64,000 nucleotides of DNA from Patiria pectinifera. Its lineage: Eukaryota > Echinodermata > Asteroidea > Valvatida > Asterinidae. This document shows positions 47,204-59,600 of the stretch, one piece after another (the stretch's first letter is position 1; every line of letters begins with the position of its first letter). The DNA lies in NCBI GenBank assembly GCA_029964075.1, contig CM057138.1, positions 12,270,932 to 12,334,931 of the forward strand, in the 5' to 3' direction. A program made the position numbers and the translations under genes. The notes under the pieces were generated by a model, which was not told where the DNA came from, searched no databases, and was given only the letters and a program-made list of their open reading frames with translations.

Positions 47204-49661
47204 ACAAATGCACCGAAACAATTCTGAGCACATCCATTTTGGATTTGACAATGTGCATAAGAAGTTCTTCATTGTTGTTGTCTTCCGCCGCCTGTAGCAA
47301 TCTTTCAGCCTGTAGGGTAGTACATGTGACCAGGGGTTCTTGCCTCCTCTTCCTTGTGACTCGGCAGGTCACACACTTCTCCTTCCTGCAAAGGATGCAC
47401 TGTTTGGGAAAAACATGTTGTGATCTTGCTGCAGTCTTGGAAACCGTTTGCGTGGCTAACGGAGTCTTCTCGTTTTCACAGGGGGGTGGGGAACCTTTTT
47501 GGCTGTTTCAGTTTCTAGAATACAGTAGAGAAACAAACAGAAAATACAATCTTATTCAACTGTTTACATGTAATTAACATTTATTTGGTTGTATTTATTA
47601 AAATAAGGCCATTTTTTCAATGAAAATGTTGTGTTGCTCTCAAATAAACAAAATCAGGAGGGTATATGTCATTTTTCTTCCTTAAATTTGTGAGATTATC
47701 TTTTTGGGGGCGGTGTCGGATGGGGAGGGTAAACAACAGTATACATTAAAACCTTCCCCTTCCTCCAAATTACAAATAAATGGAAAGAAAGTTATCAGTT
47801 CTTGGGCCTAATACTGGTATACACATGTGCATGTACATGGCCATGTATATATTTGTGGATGGTACACTAGCCCAGGTGGACTCCCTTTCCTCCCTACGTT
47901 ACACGTACATTGCGTTTTTATAGCTAAAAGTAAAAGTTTCAAAAGATACATTAAACTCTTTGGACTGTCTTTTCATAAACAAAATACATTTCACATGGAC
48001 ACTGGGTGAACTGAACTATATGACAACAGTTTTCCAGTGTAACTTAGTTACAGACATCAGATAAATACTGGGGGGAGGGAATGGGGGTCAGACAAGTCGA
48101 CCGTTGAGACAACTCGACTCGGGACAACTCGACCGTTGAGACAACTGGACCAACTGTGCGATAAATGGAAAGACAAGTCGACCGTTGAGACAAGTCGCCT
48201 CGCAAGTTTTGGGCCTAGTTTCGGGGATAGTACCGGGGATTTTGACGGCGGCTGATCGCCGTTTGGGAGTGATGACACATGAGGTGTTTTTTTTGCATAT
48301 AACAGAGCCAATATAGCGCAGCGTGATTGTCCGTGCACATCGTTCGTTTTTCTCAAGGCCACGTGCGCGCATCCCCGGTCAACGTGGCCGTACCGTGCAC
48401 GGTGGCATCGTTTTTGCCGGGCCTGAACGCCCATTTGCCGCGCCGGTCGACGTGCCCGCGTGCCGGGCCCGGCCCGGTCCTCGCGGGCGGGCGGGGCGCA
48501 CCGGCCCGACGCGACACCCTCTGTACATCGAGTATGCCTGCGCCGCACCCGTGATAGGTCTTGCCACAGATTTGTGCAACTTTTTCTGCTCCACGTGTAT
48601 TCATTTCCATTAAGTCGAGCAGTCTCAACGGTCGAGTTGTCCCAAGTCGAGTTGTCTCAACGGTCGACCTGTCTCAACGGTCGACTTGTCTCAACGGTCG
48701 ACTTGTCCCGAGTCGAGTTGTCTCAACGGTCGACTTGTCTGACATTCAGGGAGATTATCAACAGCACCTCACAAATATACTTGTATAAGTTTATCACACC
48801 ATCCTCTCCCTGCAGTTTTTTTTCATGAAGGTTACCAAATTTGTTAATGAATAGAAATGGAAGCAACAGTTTCTATACAAATAAAATGTACCTGCAACTT
48901 TAGACTTCTCTTTTTGCTGGGCTTGAACTGCTCTCTTCACCTTGGACTTGTCAGTGTACAGACTGTAGCATGACCTATACAGATAAAATGTGGAGGTTTA
49001 CATATTACATAGTACCAACATGACCAATAGGCCTACCATGACTACACAATTGCAAGGCACTAACATCAGAACATGTTGACTAACGTTTATACACAATCAT
49101 TGACTGCATTTAAGTAGTTTTAGGAAGGCATAAACATCTACATGTACATGTACTGCATTCAGGCCCCCCTATGCCATGAATTTTCAGAGCCCCCCCCCCC
49201 CCATGCCCCCCTTAATGCCCTTGCCCTTATTTTATCTCGATCATCATGATATTGATAGTCAAGTCATCTGGAAGTGAAGGGAAGTGTATGATTTGTATCT
49301 CACCGATGATGACCGGCATTCTCTAGGATCGTGAGATTGCAACCGCATACTGACGGTGACGGGCTGATCATGCTGATCCGTAGCAACACTTGCGCCGGCT
49401 GACGTGGCGCATGTTTTGGCGATGAACTGCCTTGGCCCTGGCCCTTGCTATCTCGGCTTGCGGTCCTTTTGTGAAGGCCTTCCAGACGTCGGTATACTCA
49501 AGGAAACGTGACCAGCTGTGCTCCGTAAATAACGGCACTTCACCCTTTCCAGTCGGAAAGTGCATGAGACACTGAACTGATGATTTTGGAGCATTTTCTT
49601 CACCTTTCTCCGCTGCGGTCTCGGACTCGGTACTTCCTTCCGACGACATGGACGACGCCAT
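47204..49661 (-). CDS. Spliced cysteine-rich protein of unknown function, inside a 4.1-kb TIR element
   Basis: First exon about 49304-49661: an ATG opens MASSMSSEGSTESETAAEKG and continues to HFPTGKGEVPLFTEHSWSRF and DVWKAF. Its 3' end, in another frame, reads LENAGHH before a good donor (GTGAGA). Exon 48892-48974 gives SCYSLYTDKSKVKRAVQAQQ. An exon from about 47428 to about 47204 gives CILCRKEKCVTCRV then LVTCTTLQAERLLQAAEDNN. The arrangement of an FTxxSWxxF segment, an HH...CY segment and a CxxC-rich segment is, from memory, found in many uncharacterised and transposon-linked proteins of invertebrates. The frame change in exon 1 needs a short intron or marks decay. The 3' end was not found. 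Zinc binding by the cysteines is inference. Confidence 0.45.
48087..48743. mobile_element. 657-bp foldback with perfect 41-bp terminal inverted repeats built of short repeats
   Basis: The two ends are exact reverse complements over 41 bp, starting GTCAGACAAGTCGACC. Both arms are made of repeated units around GTCGACCGTTGAGACAA (about four on the left, about six on the right, inverted). The core, about 48370-48550, is a strikingly GC-rich stretch unlike its surroundings. It sits in an intron of the minus-strand gene, between exons at 48892 and 47428. Confidence 0.75.
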
Positions 49662-50051
49662 GTTGGACTCGCCTCTTGTCGACGTGTATAGAACGTGCAA
49701 TTTGATTGGTTCTTTGGCGACGCAACACAAACCTTGCACGTTATTGGTTGATTTTTATCCTCTCTCGGGCGTTATATTTGTCTAACGATTTTTTGGCTGT
49801 AACCTCGAATTTGATGTTAATTAAAATTCATTTGTGAAGTCCCAAACCACCCACGAATGCGGGAACGTAGTTTGTTAGCGCTTTCTATTTTTGATCAATG
49901 GAATGAGAAATATTAGAAAAAATTCGGAAAACCAGATCGCGTAACGAGCGAAAAAAAGGCCTCGTCCCACGGACTACTTTCCATATTTTTTTTTTAAACC
50001 TGGTAAAGAGAATACAAATGAGAAAGACAGTTAGGCCAACCCTCGATAGAC

Positions 50052-50132
50052 CTAGTCCAAGCAACTTGGACCCAACATATCGCCTTTAGTTTTAACATTC
50101 GGACATGGTCTAGTGATCGAAAGTAGGGTCCA
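50052..50132 (+). repeat. Solo arm of the TAGTCCGAG foldback family
   Basis: CAACTTGGACCCAAC, then ATCGCCTTTAGTTTTAACAT and GGACATGGTCTAGTGAT, match the left arm of the other copies. Confidence 0.6.
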
Positions 50133-50499
50133 ATGATAAAGCGCTGCCATTATGATAATGAGTAGACTGGATCTCGTTGGTAAACACAAGTGCATTTCGA
50201 ACTATGATAGGTAGTCGAGAACTAGCTTGAATGGGTTGTGCTGTCCATTTCATTGCTAATCGAGAGCGTATTTGTGACGTCACTAGCAGGCAGAAGCCTA
50301 CCTCTAAAACTGCGCTCATGCTTGAAAGGTTTTCAAAAACGGCAAAGACAAACAAATTAATTGCAGAACATTCACCTCTCTCACTCAAACATTGCTGCAA
50401 TTAAAGTTCCTAATCTCTATTATGTATCGTTTTTTAAGGACGATTTTTCTTTTGTTTATAGCTGTCATTCTAACGACTGGCTGGAAAATCTTGTAGAGG

Positions 50500-50625
50500 A
50501 TGACCATCGACAAGGGGCGAGGCCCCGCCTCCCCTCCTCTCCATGTTCATGTGGATGAGGTCACACCGGTCCATGTTCACATCAAGAAAGGGGCTAAGAA
50601 ATCAGCTACGGCTCGAGCAGTTGAG
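50500..50625 (+). CDS. ODF2: ODF2 exon a: start and HVHV/HVHI motif
   Basis: 42 codons from the ATG to donor GAG/GTAAAC, phase 0. The paired LHVHVDE and VHVHIKK motif is the hallmark of ODF2 N-termini. A basic, Ala-rich tail follows. Confidence 0.9.
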
Positions 50626-53600
50626 GTAAACTTGTGAGCAGTGTGTACATTGCATTTTCATGCAGGGGACACTTTATAATTTATAAATTTGCTGTACATC
50701 TTGGGTATACACACATGTACACGTATGTAGATGATGAACAAATTTAACAAGTTGGCGTGAAGTCGTGAGCTGAGCTCGACACCACATTTGAGAGTTCAAT
50801 GACGCTGATAGGTTGAACAAATGTTATAACCCTAACCTGCCTTCAATCCCCTCCAAATCCTTCCTTTCCAAAATCCTTCAAAACCTCATTGCAAAATGGA
50901 GGACTTTGCAGGATTGAGGCTGTACGGCAAAAAGTGTGGCTGATTTTTGGAGATTGCACTGTGTCAAGGTGTTGGGCCAGACCTTGTGTTGTTAATGCTT
51001 ATGCAGCTGTGCATACATTAAGCCCTATATTATACTTGAGATCCTCCATACTGCTCCAGGATGTCACTGGCTCTGCCTCAACATATTGACAGTGATTGCC
51101 GGAGGATTTTGCAGGATTGAGGCAGTGGTGACCCCTTCAAGGACCACACTCATGAAATAACGGAGGATTGTGTTGGATTGAGGCTGTAAGTTATTTTTGC
51201 ATGGAGGCATTTGCAGGATTGGGGTTACATCCTAGCAAAAGTGCCCAGGGATTTGGGGTTAATGTTATTATTCAACAAAACATTAATACTATATTTTCTA
51301 TCACATTGATTATGTCCAGGAAAAGCTAAAGGAGAGCAAAGCACAAAGCAACCGTAGCTTTGGGGTGGGTAACCTCAGACCAACAGCCTCCTCCAAAGAA
51401 CCCTGGGTGCCGGCTCCTGGCAGGTCCACCAAGGGGAAGAAATTCTCCTGGCAGGTGAGGTGTCAAATACAAATGTTTAACCTCCTGCTACTAAAAAGGT
51501 CACAAATGGTTAACATTTCCTTCCTCTCCCCCTGGCGTACTCTTAACAAACCAACATTGACCAATGGGTCACTTGACCAATATTGACCCAGGTAATTAAC
51601 AGCATGTCTCAGAATGCATGTTTCTATACATGCCATAGGAGGGTGCTTGAACACGTTGGAGCAATAGGGCGTGTTCCCGGCGTACATGTTTACTTGATTC
51701 TGACTAGTGCTCCTTGTACAAAGAAATTGGCAAATAGGGGAATCACCAACATACCGGTGTCACGGTCTCACTTCTCCGGCGTGATAGCTTCTCTGGGGAA
51801 GATTCGGCAGATAACTGAGCACGTTACAGTGTACGTCACATAAGCACGATTCATGCTCATGTGTCCGCTATGCTTACTTTTCCTCGAGCTGTATTCTGAA
51901 GTCTACAAAGCCCATTAATAACACAGTGAGGGATACCCAAGAATGTATTATGTAACACTTCCTGTGGGGTCAAGTCATTCCATGGTCATGATGGTCCGTA
52001 GCATTCTGTATTGTGTTCCCAGCATCATGCACATGTGTGTGTTCATGGAGGAATAATTAAGAACGAACTTCTTGGTCCGTGTTCCTTTCTCGTTCGTGGT
52101 CCATTTTGTCTTTATTTTTGCAGCCACATGTAGCGCTGGTGCGGTAATCTGGAGGTCGCAGATTCAAACCCCGCTCCTGTCAATCTCTTTGTGCAACTTC
52201 CCCCCTCCCCAAAAAAATGTATACATGTAGTAATAAAACATACACACTCACTTTAATACACATCTCTAGATTTATTGAAAATTCTCTTGTGTAAGCCTCT
52301 GAATGAACAGCCTCGACTTTTTGGGCGCGTGTGTGTTTTTCACTAACCCCTTGCTGTGAGGAATACGTAAATGACACTGACCGGCTATTCAGAGCGTACT
52401 GCGCACGTATTTGGAAGACTGCACGCCCTGTATGTGTTCGCGCGTTACCTACTGCACATCACGGCACGTACAAATATTTTTCAAGACTGCACAAAGCCTG
52501 TGCGATATGGATTCTGGAAGCAACGTTTTTTTCCCCTTTTAATGTAAATCCTTGCTAAATAATGCCACGTCGAATCTCATGCTTGATGGATGCTCTGATG
52601 GGTTTAAAAAAAAAAAAAGTTTGTGTGCATTGCAGCGCTATGAAATTGGAACCTGTTGATCTCAAGCTTTTTCTGGCAGGAACTGTGTACATTTCCACTT
52701 AGAACTGGAGCATTCCCGGTATCAAAGTGTTCTGCTTTCCCCTCCTTTTTTTGGGTACTAGGCAGGAACGCATTCACTGGAGATCAACCCACCGGAGAGA
52801 GATACAGTGCATGCCACAATGCGTATGGAGGACCTGGATGAGGATTATGACGATGCACGATTCGGCCAATATGAGAAGAAGATTGACAGCCTTATGACAG
52901 AAGTAGGCACCCTGAAGACAGAGGTACCTATTCATCAATGTTCAACTAGATTTGTATGCTAAAAGGCATACATGTAGGATCATTTGATTTTCATGCATTC
53001 TACGCGTTTCCAATAATAACACCACTCAAAATCTAAAGAAGAATGTTCTAAACTTAACCTGTTGCAGTTTCAGCTCAGTGGATACATGTATGATACCTTT
53101 TGAGAAAGCCGTGAAAAACCATGCACAACCTTGGCTTTTGAGCACTGTTTATTCCAAAAATAAGTCAATTGACTGATCGTCGTAAATCACCTACATTGCT
53201 GGATTTCTTCTTAATGAGGACAAGACACACATAATCATTTCACAGGGTTATTAGTAACAGCATGATCTCTAATCAAGCAAGCTTTTTGGCACTACACGTG
53301 TAATTCAGTAGGTCACTGCTGGATATTGCAAAAGATACTACATACCTTAATTAAATTTCAACCAAAAGGTTCAGTTGATACATGTACATGTATCTACCAA
53401 AAGTTATGCAGTGTGCATCAAAAAAATTCAAACAAAATATAACAGAATGCCAGACGTAGAATGTGTAAATAGCATAGATAATATAGGTATAGTTTGAAAG
53501 ATGCTTTCCACTTTAAAATGAGACATCAATCGTCCAAATCTGATAATTTTTTACAGAGTTATGAGTAATTTTCCAAGAGAGGTCAAATTGACCGTGGGAC

Positions 53601-56600
53601 CAAGTTGTCAATTTTAGGCATTGGGACAGAGGTAGCCTGTAATTGCCTCTGTGTGGATGATTGCCCGGCCTACAAAAAATGTGTTTAGCGACTAAACACA
53701 ATTCTAAACTTTTACTTGCTATCACCTCATGCAAAAAATGTTTAGCATGTATACATGTTCACAAACTGATAGCAAGAAAGTGTTAAAGACATTTTGCAAA
53801 GAGGATTTGGAGGATTTGGGAAGGTTAGCATTAAAGCTATAGTCCATCATTTGCAGCCATCCAAAAAGTAACTGGCGTAATTATTGTTGAAAAACATACT
53901 TGGTTGAAAGATAGTAAAGGGACTAAACTCCCTGTGAAATTATTCTTTCTGGCAAGCTGTCATTTTGAAGTAATCAACGAAAGAAGGCCTTTCCAACGGT
54001 GCGTCTTAAGACGCACCGTTGGAAAATTTTAATTAGTAGTTTGTTTTGTTATTCGGCGAAGCGCGCGCAAGCATTGGCACGATGCACACGCGCGCGCGGT
54101 TGCTATAATTCGTCGGATCAGTGCGCGACATCGCGTATAGCTGCAATAGGCTCAGTGAGAACGCGTCTCGGACGCTGAATTCAGGCCCAATTCAAAACAT
54201 GATTCAGCAACTTTTGACTTGAAATTGCTGTTTTTCTCGGAATATACCTGTAGCTAAAGCTGAGCTGAAACTTCATCAGGTTAGTTGTTCAGTATCCTTC
54301 ATTAGATTTTGAACACTTTTGTTGCTTCAAACGAACAAAATGCACAAATCACAAATGATGGACTATATCTTTAAAGGGAATATAATTTTCTGATGTGGAA
54401 ATGTGGACAATGTGAAGAGGTATACATGTACTTGAAACGGTAAAGCTCTCAGTAATTGTATGTATTTTATATTGCCAACAGAGGAAGCTACAGCGCACCA
54501 AGCGTGAGGCGGAGAGGGCCAAGGAAGAGTTGGACATCTCCAAGCGTCTCCTGGAGAACCAGGAGGAGGAGATAATTGACTACAGGGAGGAGCTCAAGAT
54601 GACTGAACGAGAGAATGAGAAGCTCAGACGCTCCGTGGACGTGCTCAGGAATGACACAGACTTCTCAAGGTACAGACAAGCCTCTATCCTTGAGTCATTT
54701 TGTCAAGAGTTAAACTCTGTTGTAAAAGCTGTACTATGAGATGATAAAGTGTTTCTTTACCCTTACTTGCCTTAGGACACTTTTCAGATTGTCTTGTATC
54801 TAATGAAAGGCATTCACACACCGTGTTGGTATGTGAATACCTTTCATTAGATACCAGATAATCTGAAAAGTGGTCCAACTTCAAATTCAAGTCCTTTTTT
54901 TTAATTAGCTGTATCTCCAGACTTGGACTGGGATGTCCAAATGAGATGAGATAAAGTCCATTGTGTAGAGTATACCTTTAGACTCTATAGTTTTTTTTCT
55001 TCAGAAAGAGAGTGCTAGTATTATGGACTGACTTCTACATTTTTATAGACATTCATTGTACATGTACATGTAACCGGTTAAGTCAGTATTGAAGTGTTTT
55101 TAAGTTATTTGAGAAGGGAATATATTCTGCTGAAGTTGTTAATCAGTTGGCTACACATTGTACATGTATATGTTCGGCGTCTGTCTGTATGAAGTTCCAG
55201 TCCCTAACACTGCAGGTGTAACATCGCATATGAGTTATAGATACCTTTCATTTGAAGTTATTCATTACCCATCCACCTACACCATGACTGCGTAGTACTT
55301 CCATTTCCCTCCAAACCCTGCAGAACCTTTCCATTCATGAAGCAATAATGAGGCAGCCCTTTTTTTTTGAACCGGTGAACGAAATTCCCTCCAAAACATT
55401 GCACATAATTCATTGCTAATCATAGTTTTCCTATAAGTAAGACTTAGGTTTGCATGGCGGGCCTACTAGTACTCAATTAACCCTAACCACCCCAACTCCA
55501 TCAAAATCCATCCCCCATTTGGGTGGATTTTGGGGGACTTGGTCCAGAAGGCTTGGCATGACTGTATATCGAGTATGATGGACTTGGGCCTAAAAGCCTG
55601 AAGCAGTACTAGGGGTATCCCATTGATTTTTCCTAGCTTCCTGCACTGCCATTGTAATAAAAGCCATGTGTAGCAAGTCCATGAATGTCAACCAGTGCGT
55701 CAGTGGTGGATTCCATTACGTCATGTACAGTTTTGTATTAGATGCACAGTAATTGGTGGATTTTGATGGAATTGGTCCAGTTCCTACATGTACATGTAGT
55801 TAAAGACGCTAGGGAGTTAGAGTTAATGGGAGGCTTGCGGTAGCACCATGTGAATGATATTTCTTAGTGAGTTGTTTGGCGCTCAGAAGAACCAGTTTTA
55901 GCTTGACGTTTCCAACAGTGCACTGTGTTAGTCATCAGGAGGCTCTTGCTGGTGTAGTAGCTTAAGTAGTGGGTGCATTATTTCCTGATGATGATAACGG
56001 TTTTGCCTTTTCTCTTTGCGAAGGGCTGAGAAGACACTCGTCAGCACTGAGAGGGAGAGACTCCTCAAGAAGCTGGTAGAGGTGGAGCTGGATGCGGAGG
56101 CTGCCTCCAAGCAGGTCACTCAACTCAGGGATGCAGTGCACAAACTCAGAGAGGTACGAAGAGATTGCAGTACTTGTACTTCAGAGGTCAACATCACACA
56201 AAAAATGAGGCCATATTTCCATTAAGCCACAAAAAAAAGTCTCCGGTTTCTGGTATGGAGCTTGCCCAAAAAGTAGTGCGGCGATGCGGCTTTTTTTTGT
56301 TTTTTTTACCTGACTTTTTCGCTTCAAATGTCGGCTGATGACTGCAAATGGTGCCCGACTAAACTTAGTGCTAATATATGGGAGTCCAGAGAGGCCACAT
56401 AAAGCTTATTCTCGACCATAACCCAATCTAAAAACACGTTAAAATTGTGCAGCAGCAGGATTCCAGTCAAACCAGTGAGTTTAGCGGTTTTGAGACATCA
56501 TCTTTCATTGAAAAAAAAACTTTTTCATTTTGCCGACGCGCATGGCTACGGCGACGCGCGCGCATACCAGAAACTGGAGACTTTTTTTGTGTGTGCCTTA

Positions 56601-59600
56601 TCTACTGTTTTTATTTTCCGTATTTAGGAAAAGAGGATGTCTTCTCACGACAGTAAGATCTTAGGCAAGCAGCGAGAGCTACTCCTCCAGAAACTTGAAG
56701 ACTTCGAGAGAACCAACACAACGCTCAGACAAATGCTACGGGAGCAGCACAAGTCCGAGGTATGGTCGCTGACGACATAGCATCTGTGTTTTACCTAATT
56801 ACCTCCGCCAAGGAGTTTATGTTTTCATCAGCGTTGGTTTGTTTGTTGGTTTGTCTGTTAACAAGACAACTCAAAAAGTTATGGACAGATTGAATTTTTT
56901 TTCTGGTGTGGTCCTTGGTACAAGGGTGTGGGGTGCTGTGGTCCAGTGGTTACGGTGTTCGACTTGTGTGCTGTGGTGCGTGGGTTCGAATCCTGACGGG
57001 GAACATGGTGTTTGTGCGCTTGGGCAAGGCACTTTACTACGATTGCCTCTCTCCACCCAGGTGTAGTACATGGGTACCTGGTAGGAAGAAATTCCTTCAA
57101 ATGCTTGAGCGCCGTAATGGCAGCCGTGCTAAAGCCAGGGTAATAATAAGAGCACCAGGAGCGTCACTTTGTGACAGACATGAGCGTTATACAAGACGCC
57201 ATCATTATTATTATTATTTAAGTACAAATCGATAAGATTTTAGAAGTGATCCGGATCTGGGTCTGGATCCAGATTTTTTTTAGAGGATTCTTCACCATTA
57301 TGTGTGTATGTATATGTGTGTGCTGCGTCCATAGGTTGTTCAGACCGCCCATGCCAATACATGACACTGCAATACACCACCCATGCCAATACACCACCCA
57401 TGCCAATACACAGGCCATGCCAATAAACGGGCAATAAAATACATGTACACGGGCAATCGATGCCAATACCCTGGGCACCGTCATAACGAGTCTGTAAACT
57501 GGCCTCATATTGGTGCAGTTGACAGGTCAATCTATCCCGCAAACCACTTTAACAAGCTTTTGCAGTTACACCGTGCAATCCGTAGGGTTTTTCTGCTAGG
57601 TGACCAGCTTGTACACTAAAATATGCAAGTCTAGTGGATATATATGCGAGTATTTCTTTTGGGTGTACTGACAATATGGTGGGGAATTGTTGGCGGAGGT
57701 TTAGGGCCAATGATTTTCCGTTTCAGAAAAGTGCAAATTCCGTTTGCAAAAATCCTAAATTCCGTTTTAGGCTGAAAAATTCCGTTTCACATTTATTCAA
57801 TACAAAAATTGGCATTTTATAAACATTAGGCCTATACCATGTGCACAGAAAATAATTCCAAGACCATAATGAAATAGTCGTTTGGTTGGAGCGCGGGCAA
57901 ATTGCCCCCAAAAAGATTGCTATTTTATCAACGGCCGATCAATGTACGGACGTAGTATTTAACTTTGCCACAGTCAAGTCGTATACTGCCCTGCCACTGC
58001 CACACACGTGAGAAACATGCAATAGCTGGTACAGGCCAATCCCATGACGTCACACACATCAGCTGGCCGAAGCGAAATTCATGTCCGCCATTTTGTTTTC
58101 GGGCTAACGTTAGCGACAAAAATAGGATAGTTTACGGTAGATTATTGGACCTAAGCACGACATGCATTTCAATAGAGCCAAAGTTAGATGGTATACGAAT
58201 GGTTGATTGATTGCACAGAGAAAAATAAACCTGCCGATGGAGCAAAAGAGACCCGCGAGAGCATGCCGTGAGTGTGATGATTTTCACCCGTGCGCTGGCC
58301 GACAGCGACGGCGTGCGTTGGGACTGTCACTCCCATGACCACGCGTACTACGGTAATGATCTCGTAACATTTATTGCTCTGATCTTGAACGTTTTTGTCC
58401 CACCAACATCGTGATATAAACATCGCTCATTTTTTATATGGCTCGTCTGTTCAATCAATCATCAACAATTCGTTTTGTATTTGATACATTTTATGAAATT
58501 GTGTTTTTTTATCAATGAAATTGCAGAAGTTATTTTGTTCAGATTCAAATTCCGTTTCGAGGAGCAGATTCCGCGAATTCCGTCCGTTTTCCGCGATCGC
58601 GGAAAATCATTGGCCCTAGAGGTTTGTGCTCTCTCAGTGCTTTCTAGTTGATTATGTTTTCCATCACATTTAGCATAAAAGAAAAGTGTTATGACAACAT
58701 ATAATTGTGGTCTCATGTACACGTTCAACTTTAGCTTAGCTCCCAAAAACTGTATTTCTACAGGCAAAACGTGACCAAACTGAAGAACAGCGCGACGTCC
58801 TGCTCCGGAAGCTGACCCAGTCCGACGCGGCCAACCAACGCCTGCGCGTCCAGACCCTGGAGAAGGACGAAGAGATCCAGACCCTGCGCGACACCTTGGC
58901 CTCGGAGCGGGAGCAGCTGCGATCGGTGACGGACCTGCAGACCTCGGTGGCGGCCACCCGGGGACACCTGCAGAACCAGCTGCGCAAGCGGGAAGGCGAC
59001 TGCAACCGGATGGCCGTGCAGCTGCGGCAGATGGAGAACCGGCTGGAGCAGCAGCAGATTGAGGCGGACCACCTGCAGGGGTTGCTGACGGCGGCGAAAG
59101 AGAAGGCCGGCGCCGACAAGGAGGCCCTCAAGAGAGCCACAAGGTCAGGGGTGTGAAGAATTTCCTAATATAGAATTTGATTTTCATGATTTGTCCCAAG
59201 AATGGTCGTGACCAAGTCATCACAAGTCAACCATAGTCAATCACAAGTCAAAACATGAGTCATCGAGTCTCATGTTATGAGAACCTAACCCTTACCCTGA
59301 TCCTGACCCTGAGTTTAATTAACACAATGTCTCCAGTCAGTCCCAAGTCATTTTAAGTCATCAGTAGTTACTACCAAGTCAAACACAAGGCATTCATCCT
59401 CTGGTAATGAAAGTCATCTCAAATTTGTCACAGCGTTTTTTTTCTTCTTTTTTTTTCACTGCTCATTCCCTGTCGAAACCTCACTATCAGTTTGAAGTAT
59501 ATTCATGGTCACAGAGGGTGGAATTGTGGTCACACAGCAGACATTATACAGACCTTTTTTTTCTGAACAAATTTGTATTGTATTAAGTGAATCCACAAGA

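Larger units (their letters stand above)
45883..49976. mobile_element. Candidate 4.1-kb TIR element
   Basis: The left end begins TAGTCCGTGGGACGAG. The right end, read on the minus strand, begins with the same 16 bases, and the similarity resumes further in (CGATCTGGTT...CCGAATTTT in both). The terminal inverted repeat is therefore about 80 bp and imperfect. The interior holds the minus-strand cysteine-rich gene and the nested 48087-48743 foldback. No clear target-site duplication was found, so the superfamily is not assigned. Confidence 0.5.

Noticed and set aside
48057..48828. Overlapping open frames on both strands with Arg/Pro-rich or repeated STVDLS peptides
   Set aside because: They arise from the foldback arms and the GC-rich core of the 48087-48743 element.
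57218..57542. Minus-strand open frames with repeated GMxxVLAWVVYW peptides
   Set aside because: They are translations of the minisatellite at 57340-57445.
58736..59140. Antisense open frames over ODF2 exon g
   Set aside because: GC-rich third positions of the ODF2 exon open the other strand; the sense protein is collinear with ODF2.
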